A DNA stretch of 42,318 nt from an archaeon (lineage in GTDB: Archaea > Micrarchaeota > Micrarchaeia > CAILAH01). The position numbers and the translations under genes are program-made. Numbering within the stretch: position 1 is the first letter of the stretch; each line of letters begins with the position of its first letter. The stretch covers positions 1-42,318 of the forward strand of contig JAJSAH010000008.1 in assembly GCA_024274875.1 (NCBI GenBank), read 5' to 3'. The notes under the pieces are model-generated. The model had not been told where the DNA came from. It did no database searches and saw only the letters and a list, made by a program, of their open reading frames with translations. Of the stretch, positions 26,616 through 34,639 are shown piece after piece.

Positions 26616-27500
26616 ATGAGCGGCAAACTGCATGATCACCATGCGAGCATCAGAAAGCTCGTAAAAGACAAGCTAAAAAACGGCGCAACACACACGGATA
26701 TTGCGCTTGAGCTTCTTAGCAAGGAAGATGTTAAGATTAGGATCAACCCCAAAATTCTCACACCTGATGCCGTGATCGCAAACTTCGTTGCTGAAAAACC
26801 TAAGATTGCGTTAAAACACTCTGATGTGCTTTCTGAAGCGTCAAGGATGAATTATAGCATAGATGGCTCTAATTATAAATCATATGCTATATGGGCTCTA
26901 ATTTCCTCCCATTTATTCTATCCTGAAATAACAGGAAATCATATCGTAAGAACGAACAGCATGGATGAAACGAAGCCCATATTAAAAAAGTTGTATAAAG
27001 ATATGGAAAGGTTGCTGAAAAGCGAGGATGGAAAACATGTAAAAACCATATCGCAGTTTACGGATATGGTTGCAAAACAGACCGCTGAGATAAGGGCTAT
27101 GATTAATGAGGAAAAAGATAGGGTTATAAAGCATAAATTGTCGAGAAATCCAGATAACACGCTTAATATGTTGCACTCGAGCGGATGCAGAGTCATTGCA
27201 TTGAACGAAAACGAAACCATAGATCCGTTCATACTTACTATTGCTGCAAACTCGAGTTTTGAAAAAGTGTTTATAGTGACCAAGAAGAACAATGGGAGGC
27301 TGAAAGTTTCGCTGAGAGCAGTCAAGGGGAAACTTGGCGCAAACTTATATCGCGTGCTAAATGAAGAAGAGAGGAAGGCCCGCGCAGGGAGCGAACAGAT
27401 AGACGAATGGAATGGAAGCGCAAGCGCAGGCGGTTCTCCGTTGGACGGAACGCGTATAAATTTTGATAGGCTTGCGATGATTATTTCAAAACATAGTTAG
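26616..27500 (+). CDS. Hypothetical protein, ~294 aa, with weak DHHA1-like C-terminus
   Basis: Not securely recognised. The protein is soluble and starts with a basic His-rich helix (GKLHDHHASIRKLVKDKL). The middle is helical (residues about 100-190). The C-terminal 80 residues alternate strands and end with GSASAGGSPLDGTRINFDR, which recalls the glycine-rich loop of DHHA1 domains in DHH phosphoesterases, but the DHH catalytic motifs are absent. Start choice is unclear: ATG 26589 abuts GGGAGG with no spacing, while ATG 26616 overlaps the stop of a six-codon frame (MVKVHL from 26599) that has GGGAGG at a proper distance. The 3' end overlaps the convergent gene by 4 nt. Confidence 0.65.
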   Translation: MSGKLHDHHASIRKLVKDKLKNGATHTDIALELLSKEDVKIRINPKILTPDAVIANFVAEKPKIALKHSDVLSEASRMNYSIDGSNYKSYAIWALISSHLFYPEITGNHIVRTNSMDETKPILKKLYKDMERLLKSEDGKHVKTISQFTDMVAKQTAEIRAMINEEKDRVIKHKLSRNPDNTLNMLHSSGCRVIALNENETIDPFILTIAANSSFEKVFIVTKKNNGRLKVSLRAVKGKLGANLYRVLNEEERKARAGSEQIDEWNGSASAGGSPLDGTRINFDRLAMIISKHS

Positions 27501-28279
27501 CTGTTTTTCACATTGCCAAGCAATTCAGTGAGCTTGTTGGTCTCATCAATGTGCTTTAATGTCAAAAGCATATTTTGGTCGTTAATTATCTTAAGAAGAT
27601 ACTGCAAATCTTTCTCATTTTTAAGATCCATCAAAAACTTCGCAATTTCTTCCTTATCTAACTTGAAATCGCTAGAATAACCTTCAACCATCACAACGCG
27701 CATATCCAAAACGCTGCTGTCTTTCTTTATAGGGTAAACGACTGGACCCTGCTTAGAAGACTTATCTGCCTTATCTTCTGAAAGAGGTTCCATGAACATA
27801 AATTTCATACCAATATCACGCATCATAGAAACGCCTTCTCGCTTGATGCTGCTGGGAGATGAAAGCAATCCTTTAAAGGAATACCCATAACTTTGCAGAT
27901 AATTGTCAGCGCCACGAATAAAAAATGCCAATACCTCCGTCTTATTGACATCATCTGAAATATAATAGCGTTTCAAGTAAAGCATCGCAGATGATTTAGA
28001 GTACACAAAATTAGCAATCCCTATCACATTTCCCTCCGAATTTTTAGAAACGAGCATAAAATTAATGCTCTTTCTAATCATATAGTCCCGCACATAGGTT
28101 ATGTGATCGATTATATCGCGCAAAACGAACATGTCGATAAAATTGGAAGATAGCATTTTCATTAAAGATTGCTTCCTCCTTGCTTTATCCTGCGCATCTA
28201 TGATCGAAACAGGCATCATAAAATACCCATGGCTTAATGCATTCTTCGAATATTCAGTTATAGGTGATTGCTGAGACAT
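27497..28279 (-). CDS. Hypothetical protein, possibly GNAT-fold
   Basis: About 260 residues, soluble. Residues about 75-160 (FMLVSKNSEGNVIGIANFVY, a strand-turn-strand, then LYLKRYYISDD and the helix EVLAFFIRGADNYLQSYG) follow the order of an N-acetyltransferase (GNAT) fold, but the acetyl-CoA loop (Q/RxxGxG/A) is not clear, so this is tentative. The C-terminal third is helical and charged. ATG 28279 is chosen because GAGGTTG lies about 6 nt upstream; a GTG six bases earlier is possible. It directly follows tRNA-Gln on the same strand. Confidence 0.65.
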   Translation of the reverse strand: MSQQSPITEYSKNALSHGYFMMPVSIIDAQDKARRKQSLMKMLSSNFIDMFVLRDIIDHITYVRDYMIRKSINFMLVSKNSEGNVIGIANFVYSKSSAMLYLKRYYISDDVNKTEVLAFFIRGADNYLQSYGYSFKGLLSSPSSIKREGVSMMRDIGMKFMFMEPLSEDKADKSSKQGPVVYPIKKDSSVLDMRVVMVEGYSSDFKLDKEEIAKFLMDLKNEKDLQYLLKIINDQNMLLTLKHIDETNKLTELLGNVKNS

Positions 28280-28299
28280 TTGCACAACCTCAACTTAAT

Positions 28300-28370
28300 A
28301 GCCCCGCCCGGATTCGAACCGGGGTCTGAGGATCCAAAGTCCTCCATCCTTGGCCGCTAGACGACGGGGC
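28300..28370 (-). tRNA. tRNA-Gln (anticodon TTG)
   Basis: 71 nt. Acceptor GCCCCGT pairs with GCGGGGC (one T-G pair). The D-arm reads TCTAGCGGCCAAGGA, typical of Gln/Glu tRNAs. Stem GAGGA/TCCTC encloses loop CTTTGGA, giving anticodon TTG (Gln, codon CAA). T-arm CCCGG TTCGAAT CCGGG. No intron. Confidence 0.96.
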
Positions 28371-28406
28371 TGGGTAAAATGATTTAGAGCATATGATTTA
28401 AATATA

Positions 28407-29123
28407 TTAACGCACCGGCTCGTAATCATCATGCGGTTTCTCGAACAACATATATTTCAAAGTGTTGGTCGTATGGAATTTTATGAATTTAAAATATCCC
28501 CATTTTTTAAGCCTGCGCACGCTTGTGTATACCCTCGCATGCTCATGAAACATGAAATCTCCTCTACCTACTAATCTCATGCTAAGGTCGCCGTCCTCAA
28601 AAGTGTTGAGTTTTTCATTAAACCCGCCTGCATCAAAAAATACATTCTTGCTAAATGCGCTGTTGGAACCAATAAATGCAGGTTTGCCTATTTTTATAAG
28701 AAACTTTATCCAACTTTCAGTATACAGTTTGCTGCCTATCTGCACAAATAAATTTTCATACGAAGAAAGTTTCTCCTTAGGAAAGATTGGACCTGTTGCT
28801 GCAATCGCATTCTTATTAATAAATGCATCTGCGTATGCAGATATAAGAGTGGAAGATGCTATGCTGTCAGCATCGATAAACACAAGATACCTCCCTCTGC
28901 TGGCTTTCGCGCCTTCGTTGCGGCCTTTTGATATGCCTCTGCCAGTCATAACTACTTTATCTGCATATTTATCAGCTATTCGAACAGTGCCATCATCGCT
29001 TCCGCCATCAGATACAATTATCTCATAAGAAACATCGGTGTTTTGCGAATATAAGGAAGTTAAACAATCTTCAATATACTTTTCTTCATTAAGCGTTGGG
29101 ACGATTACAGAAAGCGTAACCAT
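28407..29123 (-). CDS. Family 2 glycosyltransferase
   Basis: A 238-residue GT-A fold enzyme that uses a nucleotide sugar or dolichyl-type donor. The N-terminus LSVIVPTLNEEKYIEDCL and the motif VSDGGSDDGT near residue 40 are classic GT2. The metal-binding Asp pair lies in VFIDADS near 85, and the acceptor loop has FEDGDLSMRL near 172. There is no long membrane segment, although a short C-terminal basic/aromatic stretch could touch the membrane. A TATA-like box shared with the divergent E1-like gene is centred about 25 nt before the ATG, so the message is probably leaderless. Confidence 0.92.
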   Translation of the reverse strand: MVTLSVIVPTLNEEKYIEDCLTSLYSQNTDVSYEIIVSDGGSDDGTVRIADKYADKVVMTGRGISKGRNEGAKASRGRYLVFIDADSIASSTLISAYADAFINKNAIAATGPIFPKEKLSSYENLFVQIGSKLYTESWIKFLIKIGKPAFIGSNSAFSKNVFFDAGGFNEKLNTFEDGDLSMRLVGRGDFMFHEHARVYTSVRRLKKWGYFKFIKFHTTNTLKYMLFEKPHDDYEPVR

Positions 29124-29141
29124 ATTGTAATTCTTTTTACC

Positions 29142-29153
29142 ATAATATAAAAA
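29142..29153. promoter_or_regulatory. Shared bidirectional TATA-like box
   Basis: The A/T stretch ataatataaaaa sits about 25 nt from the minus-strand ATG of the GT2 gene (29123) and about 30 nt from the plus-strand ATG 29177 of the E1-like gene. Neither start has a convincing Shine-Dalgarno site. One box probably directs leaderless transcription both ways. Confidence 0.4.
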
Positions 29154-29176
29154 TGTTTTCCAAGCATAAAAACAAC

Positions 29177-29833
29177 ATGAATCTCAGAAGATACGAGAGG
29201 CATATTGCATTGCATGACTTCAGCGGAGAGGATCATAAAAAACTCCTGGAAAGCAAGGCGATTGTTATAGGATTGGGAGGAGTAGGAGTTCAAGTTGTGG
29301 CTAACCTCGCTGGATTGGGAGTTAATCTTGGAATATGCGATGATGATAACATTGAGGAAAGCAATCTTAACAGGCAGTTCATATATAAGGAATCCGATAT
29401 AAATAAAATGAAAGCGGATGTTTGCGAAAAATGGATTCAGGCATATAATTCAGATATAGAGGTGATCAAACACCGTAATGTTGCTTCAATAAACTTTAAT
29501 GAATATGATGTCGTGATTGATTGCACGGATAATATAGATAGCAGGATAAAGATAAGCAAGATAAGTAAAAAAAGCAGAATTCCGCTTATATATGCATCAG
29601 CAGTAGCATACATCTCAAGAGTGGGCACATTCTGTAAAAAATATCTGCACGAAATCGCAGTAATTAAAGGTGAAAGCAGTTGCGAAAGTGCGGGTATATT
29701 CCCACCCGCTGCAGGCGTTGCTGGATGCATCGCAGCATCTGAATGCGTAAAAATACTGCTCGAAAAATGCATGTGCGATAAAATGATAATAAACAATCTT
29801 GAGAGTAATGCGCAGAAAGTTATCAAAATTTGA
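29177..29833 (+). CDS. E1-like ThiF/MoeB/HesA family protein
   Basis: About 218 residues with the adenylating Rossmann fold of E1-like enzymes. The dinucleotide loop is VIGLGGVGVQVVANLAGLG; the conserved Asp/Arg region is DDDNIEESNLNRQF; DCTDNIDSR follows. The C-terminal half has SSCESAGIFPPAAGVAGC and ends with a helix ASECVKILLEK. Family members adenylate the C-terminal Gly-Gly of ubiquitin-like sulfur carriers (ThiS, MoaD, SAMPs). The zinc CxxC pairs are incomplete, so its activity class is uncertain. ATG 29177 is chosen because of the TATA spacing and the family N-terminus MNLRRYERHIAL; an earlier ATG at 29153 lies inside the TATA region. Confidence 0.88.
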   Translation: MNLRRYERHIALHDFSGEDHKKLLESKAIVIGLGGVGVQVVANLAGLGVNLGICDDDNIEESNLNRQFIYKESDINKMKADVCEKWIQAYNSDIEVIKHRNVASINFNEYDVVIDCTDNIDSRIKISKISKKSRIPLIYASAVAYISRVGTFCKKYLHEIAVIKGESSCESAGIFPPAAGVAGCIAASECVKILLEKCMCDKMIINNLESNAQKVIKI

Positions 29834-29834
29834 C

Positions 29835-30125
29835 CTAATGCTGTGTGCTTACAACAATTTCTCCATCTCCTTCTACTATGCACTGGCAGGCAAGTCTTTT
29901 GTCCGGTTCGGATTTGAGCAGTTCCAAAATCATCTTTTCGCGATCTGAGGGCTCATTTAGGAATTCCATGCCGCGCGCAATCCTAACTAAGCATATTCCG
30001 CATCTGCCATCACCGCATGCAAAACGCATGCGGATCCCGCACTCATTCATAATCTTCCTTAATGAAACTCCTAAATCTGCCTTTGCCTGCTTGCCTTCAT
30101 CCGCAAACACAATTCTCGCCATCAT
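29835..30125 (-). CDS. Plant-type 2Fe-2S ferredoxin
   Basis: A 96-residue beta-grasp electron carrier. Cluster ligands are C37, C42 and C45 in ACGDGRCGIC, and C80 in RLACQC near the C-terminus, the normal C-x4-C-x2-C...C spacing. A reductase partner is not adjacent. The gene is convergent with the E1-like gene, with one base between the stop codons. Two tandem ATG codons (30125, 30122) are both possible starts. Confidence 0.93.
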   Translation of the reverse strand: MMARIVFADEGKQAKADLGVSLRKIMNECGIRMRFACGDGRCGICLVRIARGMEFLNEPSDREKMILELLKSEPDKRLACQCIVEGDGEIVVSTQH

Positions 30126-30170
30126 ACCACGATATTATTAAAAGCATAAGCATAATAAAAATATTAATTC

Positions 30171-30261
30171 GCCTCCGTAGCTCAGCGGCAGAGCGGCCGC
30201 CTTGTACAATAAACAGGTTCAAGCAAGCGGCAGGTCGTGGGTTCAAATCCCACCGGGGGCT
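30171..30261 (+). tRNA. tRNA-Thr (anticodon TGT) with 19-nt intron
   Basis: Acceptor GCCTCCG pairs with CGGGGGC, discriminator T. Anticodon stem GCCGC/GCGGC. The loop reads CTTGTA, then an insert at 30207-30225 (19 nt), then A38, so the anticodon is TGT (Thr, codon ACA) and the intron is at the canonical 37/38 position. T-arm GTGGG TTCAAAT CCCAC. The spliced tRNA would be 72 nt. An A/T-rich box (ataataaaaatatta) lies just upstream. The last 15 nt are copied twice more in the tandem array that starts inside the gene at 30247. Confidence 0.94.
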
Positions 30262-30438
30262 TGCGCCAGCCCGGTTTGCAAAACCTTTCGGTTTTGCCGT
30301 CTCCTCGGTGCTGCGCACCTACGGATCCCACCGGGGGCTTGCGCCAGCCCGGTTTGCAAAACCTTTCGGTTTTGCCGTCTCCTCGGTGCTGCGCACCTAC
30401 GGATCCCACCGGGGGCTTGCGCCAGCCCGGTTTGCAAA
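30247..30438 (+). repeat. Tandem repeat, period 78, carrying the tRNA-Thr 3' end
   Basis: Two identical 78-nt units (30247-30324, 30325-30402) and a third partial unit of 36 nt (30403-30438). Each unit starts with the last 15 nt of the tRNA-Thr gene (ATCCCACCGGGGGCT). The rest is G+C-rich and can form three hairpins: GGGCT/AGCCC, GCAAAACC/GGTTTTGC with a TTTC loop, and GGTGC/GCACC. The array ends about 16 nt before the stop codon of the convergent HD-hydrolase gene. The unit length is a multiple of three and lacks stop codons in five of six frames, but no frame has a ribosome-binding site or natural protein composition, so I treat it as non-coding. Confidence 0.9.
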
Positions 30439-30454
30439 TCCTCCAGTTTGCAAT

Positions 30455-31657
30455 TCAGCAAACTAACTTAACATACACTTTTGCAAGATCCGTACGCAAC
30501 TTAGCGAATTTTTTCTTAACATCATTAAACTCATCACCATAAATCCTTATCCGCGGTATGCTGGAAGAAGGTATGGACACAACCACATTGCGCAGATTGA
30601 GATGAATTCGATCGCGCGTAACGCGCAATACAGATTTCTCAAAATTATCTCTAAACCCGGACACGCGAAGAATTATTTCGTGAGCATCGACATTTTTTGG
30701 AACCAAACTCCTCCCAACAGTCACCTTAAAACCAACTAACATGCTCTTAATCAATGGAATTTTATTCTTGCACTGCTTAGGCACGCCAATCTCTACATAG
30801 TTATGCAAAAACGCATATTCAGGATTGCCATAAATAACAATGCGCTTCTTTCCTGGAAGGGGAAGTTTTCTGAACATATCTATTCCTATGTTTGAGCGCG
30901 GTGGCAAAACAATAACATCATCTGAATAAGATGCATGATTTAGGTATAAGTATGATTCAAGATCTATATCTGGGTTTATTTCCGATAGCTTTTGCTTAAA
31001 AAATGATACTATTTTTTCATCAAACAATCTGCTAGCCAAAAGCATGCTATGTTTTGCAATTGTTTCAGAATTTCTAGTTTTTTGGTCATCTCCAACATAC
31101 TTAAGCGTTTTCAGGTTATGGAGATTGTCAAAAAGTTTAACCAATATTGCGTCCAAATCCCCTGAATTGATAAGATGATCATAATAAACTCTGCTGCGCT
31201 CATGGTATAAGTCAATCCTGTATTCATCTGAAATTTTGTAATACTCCTGCTCATTCGCAAAAATCCATCTTCCCCCATGCAGTTTAGGTTTAGTAAGATT
31301 TATCACAATCCCTGCAACACGTTTTCCAAATTTCTTTTCAATGTCCTTGTAATAAATTCTGCCATCCTCTATCACATCATGCAACAATGCCGCAACCACA
31401 ACAGTGGGTCTGCAACCATACTCTAATGCGTAACTAGCTACTCGCAAAGGATGATTTATGTAGGGCTCTCCGCTCTTCCTAAACTTATTCTTGTGCACTT
31501 CTTTTGCGAATCTGAGCGCCATATTTATTTTTTCCTTTGAAAGCGAGTCATTAACCTCTATAAGCATTCTTGCGAATCTCTTCCTAACTGCAATCTTCTT
31601 AGCTCCTTGCTTCGCGTCAAACGGCAGAGATAATTGCATAGGTTTCTTATTAACCAT
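30455..31657 (-). CDS. RelA/SpoT-type HD hydrolase
   Basis: 400 residues. The N-terminal ~200 residues match the HD hydrolase domain of the RSH family: H69-P70 in INHPLRVA, H93-D94 with E97-D98 in ALLHDVIED, and D177/N181 in KLFDNLHNLKTL (bacterial form KLADRLHNMRTL, so Arg is replaced by Asn). There is no recognisable (p)ppGpp synthetase domain. The C-terminal ~170 residues form an unrecognised beta-rich domain. The hydrolase-only layout recalls bacterial small hydrolases and animal MESH1, which remove phosphates from ppGpp or NADPH. Activity in this archaeon is inference. A short A/T-rich region precedes the ATG. Confidence 0.85.
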   Translation of the reverse strand: MVNKKPMQLSLPFDAKQGAKKIAVRKRFARMLIEVNDSLSKEKINMALRFAKEVHKNKFRKSGEPYINHPLRVASYALEYGCRPTVVVAALLHDVIEDGRIYYKDIEKKFGKRVAGIVINLTKPKLHGGRWIFANEQEYYKISDEYRIDLYHERSRVYYDHLINSGDLDAILVKLFDNLHNLKTLKYVGDDQKTRNSETIAKHSMLLASRLFDEKIVSFFKQKLSEINPDIDLESYLYLNHASYSDDVIVLPPRSNIGIDMFRKLPLPGKKRIVIYGNPEYAFLHNYVEIGVPKQCKNKIPLIKSMLVGFKVTVGRSLVPKNVDAHEIILRVSGFRDNFEKSVLRVTRDRIHLNLRNVVVSIPSSSIPRIRIYGDEFNDVKKKFAKLRTDLAKVYVKLVC

Positions 31658-31705
31658 TAAAAATATCTGTCGTTTTGGGATTTTTTAAACTTTTTGATAA
31701 AAAAA

Positions 31706-32185
31706 TTAAGAGAGGTCCTCTAAAATAGATTCCAAATCCTCTTCATGCTCTATCTCATCTTTGAGTATCTCGCGCACGATTTCTTCAGTAATCTCATCCT
31801 TGCCCTTCACAAAGTCAAGTATTTTTGAGTATACTTTTATCGCGCACCTCTCACCTTCAATGTTCTGGTTTAAGAGCGCAGCCGTGCTAGGATCAGAAGG
31901 CGTTGAATAACCACAGTTGGTGAAATTGTACCATTCCTTTGGCTCAAGAATCGGCGTGCCGCCTAACTGCATTATTCTATCCGCCAACATGCCAGCGTGC
32001 CTAAGTTCATCATTTGCATGCTCAGTTAGTTCTGCAACTACTTGCGGCCTCATCCTGCCTTTGGCGACCTTAGCGCCAACCCAATACTGATAGTATGCAA
32101 GCCATTCATCCGCAAGAGCTTTGTTCAACTCGCCTAAAAGCCCCTGCACATCTACTTTCACGATTTCAGTACCTACTTTGCCCAT
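31706..32185 (-). CDS. Ferritin-like di-iron protein (Dps-like/bacterioferritin-like)
   Basis: A 159-residue four-helix bundle. The di-iron ligands are visible: E27, E60 with H63 (ELRH), E109 or E111, and E143 with H146 (EIEH). Two Cys (C90, C113) lie in and next to the middle connection, a feature recalling the archaeal Dps-like (DPSL) group. Such proteins store iron and detoxify peroxide in the cytoplasm. The ATG at 32185 is preceded by GTGATA. It is divergent from the malate/lactate dehydrogenase gene, with a short shared upstream region. Confidence 0.88.
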   Translation of the reverse strand: MGKVGTEIVKVDVQGLLGELNKALADEWLAYYQYWVGAKVAKGRMRPQVVAELTEHANDELRHAGMLADRIMQLGGTPILEPKEWYNFTNCGYSTPSDPSTAALLNQNIEGERCAIKVYSKILDFVKGKDEITEEIVREILKDEIEHEEDLESILEDLS

Positions 32186-32250
32186 ATTATCACTGCTAAT
32201 AATTGCATCAGAGAATTAATAAGGTTATCAATAAAAATATGAGAGATACA

Positions 32251-33069
32251 ATGAGCATAGGGATAATTGGATTTGGAAGGATCGGTGCGATGTCCGCGTT
32301 CGAGCTTCTTGGAAAAGGGCATAACATTAAATGCTACGATGTGATTGAGCAAACATGCAGAGCGCACATGCTTGACCTAAGGCATGCTTACCCAAACATG
32401 AGCATAGAATTTTGCAAGGTAGAAGAGATGATTGACTGCTCAGCAATAATTATGACTGCTGGAGTGCCAAGAAAACCCAACCAAACAAGAGCAGATCTCT
32501 TTCGCATAAATAAAAAAATCGCGCTATCGATTATTGAGAAATTGAATGGATTTGAAGGAAGCTTTATAACTGTAACCAATCCTGCTGATGCAATAAACAC
32601 AGTTGTATCGCAAACGTTTGATGATAAACGGTGTTTTGGATTTGGATCACTTATCGATTCCGCCAGGTTAAGAGTAATCACAAAAAACATGAGCGACTTT
32701 GTAATTGGAGAACATGGAGAACTTTTTGTGCCCATAGTAAGCGATAAACATGCCGACCGCGATGCCATCGTTAAACAAATAAAAAGGGATAATCTATACC
32801 TCATTGAGAACAAAAAAGGGACTGAGTTCGGCCCGGTTAAGCATATTGCCAATTTAGCAAATGATATATGCAAAAACTCCGAATTTGAAACTATCGCCTC
32901 AGTTTATTGCAATGGAGAATATGGGATTGAAGGGATAAGCATAGGTGTGCCAATACAAATCAGCCACGGCAAGCTAAAAAGCATAAACGAAATCAATCTT
33001 GATGACTGGGAGGAGAGTAGATTTAAAGAAGGAGTTGATTCAATCAGGAGAACTATTTCAACGAGCTAG
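32251..33069 (+). CDS. Malate/lactate dehydrogenase family protein
   Basis: About 272 residues, somewhat short for the family (about 300-320). The NAD-binding loop is GIIGFGRIGAMSAFEL. Substrate and catalytic residues are in place: Arg in GVPRKPNQTRADLFRIN, Asn in TVTNPADA, Asp and Arg in SLIDSARLRV, and the catalytic His in VIGEHGEL. The Arg in the PRKPNQTR loop favours malate, but the loop differs from standard MDH, so the substrate is left open. ATG 32251 gives the family N-terminus MSIGIIGFG; ATG 32239 is an alternative. The 3' end overlaps the convergent CorA-like gene by 17 nt. Confidence 0.9.
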   Translation: MSIGIIGFGRIGAMSAFELLGKGHNIKCYDVIEQTCRAHMLDLRHAYPNMSIEFCKVEEMIDCSAIIMTAGVPRKPNQTRADLFRINKKIALSIIEKLNGFEGSFITVTNPADAINTVVSQTFDDKRCFGFGSLIDSARLRVITKNMSDFVIGEHGELFVPIVSDKHADRDAIVKQIKRDNLYLIENKKGTEFGPVKHIANLANDICKNSEFETIASVYCNGEYGIEGISIGVPIQISHGKLKSINEINLDDWEESRFKEGVDSIRRTISTS

Positions 33070-33886
33070 ACGACCTGTTGTATTTTATGTACCATACGGA
33101 GACGATTACCGCAAGAACCGTTGAAAATAAGGTTAAGCCAATAATAAAATCCGGCGTAACTAATTGCGCAAGCGGAGCAACGCCAAATATTGTTGCAACT
33201 GTGTTTGGGACTGATATAATCAAGCTTATTATTGTTAATATGAGCATAATCTCAGTAAGTTTTGCAACATTGATATTCAACTCTTTTGAAATTTCAAGTT
33301 CGAATTTGTTGCGCATAAAATTTATTTCCTTCTTAGTAGAGATTATCCTATCCAGCAGATATCTTGCATCTTCAATCAAAACATCAAAATCATACTCAAT
33401 CAGATCAATCGATATGAATTTTGATTTTGACCTATCTATCCTAAAGCACGTGCGCAGAAACGATTCAACCACATCAGTTAGGTCGCGCAAGCTTCGCGAT
33501 AGTTCCTCATACATCTCAAAATTGTATGATTCCTCGTACTTATGAATCTGCTCTTTTGCTTTCAAGTACTCTTTCTCATACTCATCTAAAGCTTGATCCA
33601 GAGCGTAATATGCAATAAGGGTATTTTCTGAATTCCTGCGTTTTTTTATCTCGTTCAGCCATTTGTTATCTATCGCAGGCAGAAAAGGATATGATATGGA
33701 TAAATTGTCCTTAAAAATAGTGATGAAATTATAACGCGGAAGAACAAGCACAAGAATGGCATATTTTGAGTAATTTCTGAAAAATGATGCGCCAAGAGTG
33801 CGAAGCTCGCTAAGGTCCTCATGTATGCCTAATGATTCCGCCTTCTCCCTAAACTTATCAAAATCACCAAAATAAAAACGAGGCAT
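33053..33886 (-). CDS. CorA-like membrane protein
   Basis: 277 residues. A cytoplasmic alpha/beta N-terminal domain is followed by long charged helices (residues about 85-205) and two C-terminal membrane helices (LTEIMLILTIISLIISV and FIIGLTLFSTVLAVIVSVW) with a short basic tail. This is the CorA topology. The stretch PNTVATIFGV at the end of the first helix corresponds to the pore-mouth GMN region of CorA, but GMN itself is absent, so ion selectivity is uncertain. It overlaps the end of the dehydrogenase gene and lies just downstream of the nucleotide-sugar operon on the same strand. Confidence 0.78.
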   Translation of the reverse strand: MPRFYFGDFDKFREKAESLGIHEDLSELRTLGASFFRNYSKYAILVLVLPRYNFITIFKDNLSISYPFLPAIDNKWLNEIKKRRNSENTLIAYYALDQALDEYEKEYLKAKEQIHKYEESYNFEMYEELSRSLRDLTDVVESFLRTCFRIDRSKSKFISIDLIEYDFDVLIEDARYLLDRIISTKKEINFMRNKFELEISKELNINVAKLTEIMLILTIISLIISVPNTVATIFGVAPLAQLVTPDFIIGLTLFSTVLAVIVSVWYIKYNRSSSSLK

Positions 33887-33916
33887 AAGATGATATTAAC
33901 AAAAAGATTTAAAATA

Positions 33917-34639
33917 TCATTTTGAGTTCAGAGCCATAGAGAGCTCGACTACGCTTATTATTGAGTTCATCATCTCATAATCCGAAACCCTGCCTATGTC
34001 CGCCCAATACTCAGTAAATTGATATCCAAATATTTTCTCGCCTTGGTTGAGCATTCTCGGAAATACATGTTTTGAGAAATCTTCGCCAGGCCCCATATAA
34101 TCAAATATCTTGGGCTCAAAAACATATATTGCGGCATTGATCAGATTAGAGAGAATTGGCTTTTCCCTGAAAGTGCCTATTGAATCATCATCATTTACCT
34201 CAACAATCCCATATTCAACAGGAGTGCCCCTCAGCTTAAGAGCAACCGTAGCGATGCCTCCCTTCTGCTTGTGGAATTCATGCATCTTTTTCATATCTAT
34301 CCCTGTTACATGATCGCCCATAGCAACGATGAATGTATCGCTTAGCTTATCCTTTAATTGATACACCGAACCAGCAGTATCAAGCTTCTTATCCTCAACT
34401 GAATAATCAATCTTTATGTTCCACTTGCTCCCATCACCAAAATAATTGCGTATTTGATCATGCAAGTAGCCGACAGTAAGTATGAATTCAGTTATTCCAC
34501 TGCGCTTAAGATTCAACAGCACATATTCCAATAATGGCTTGTTGCCAAGTTTCAACATTGGCTTAGGCACATTGTATGTATATGGCCTCAATCTTGTTCC
34601 TTCACCACCGCAAAGCACTACTGCTTTTAAACCATTCAT
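33917..34639 (-). CDS. Sugar nucleotidyltransferase
   Basis: A 240-residue GT-A-like NTP transferase that joins a sugar-1-phosphate to a nucleotide. The N-terminal signature is VVLCGGEGTRLRPYTYNVPK with the family Lys in PKPMLKLG. The metal Asp lies in VAMGDHVTG, and the sugar site has GTPVEYGIVEV and FREKP. The C-terminus holds the closing motif EYWADIGRVSDYE. Likely products are GDP-mannose, dTDP-glucose or UDP-GlcNAc; the sequence does not decide. ATG overlaps the stop of the epimerase gene (ATGA), with GAGGTGAG upstream. It is the third gene of the operon starting at 36548. Confidence 0.92.
   Translation of the reverse strand: MNGLKAVVLCGGEGTRLRPYTYNVPKPMLKLGNKPLLEYVLLNLKRSGITEFILTVGYLHDQIRNYFGDGSKWNIKIDYSVEDKKLDTAGSVYQLKDKLSDTFIVAMGDHVTGIDMKKMHEFHKQKGGIATVALKLRGTPVEYGIVEVNDDDSIGTFREKPILSNLINAAIYVFEPKIFDYMGPGEDFSKHVFPRMLNQGEKIFGYQFTEYWADIGRVSDYEMMNSIISVVELSMALNSK

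Noticed and set aside
30247-30438. CRISPR array
   Set aside because: The units are direct tandem copies with no variable spacers, and no cas gene is in the window.
30182-30542. Repetitive proteins encoded by the tRNA-Thr array on either strand
   Set aside because: They start inside the tRNA or other features, lack ribosome-binding sites and differ by frame only; the open frames follow from a G+C-rich unit whose length is divisible by three.
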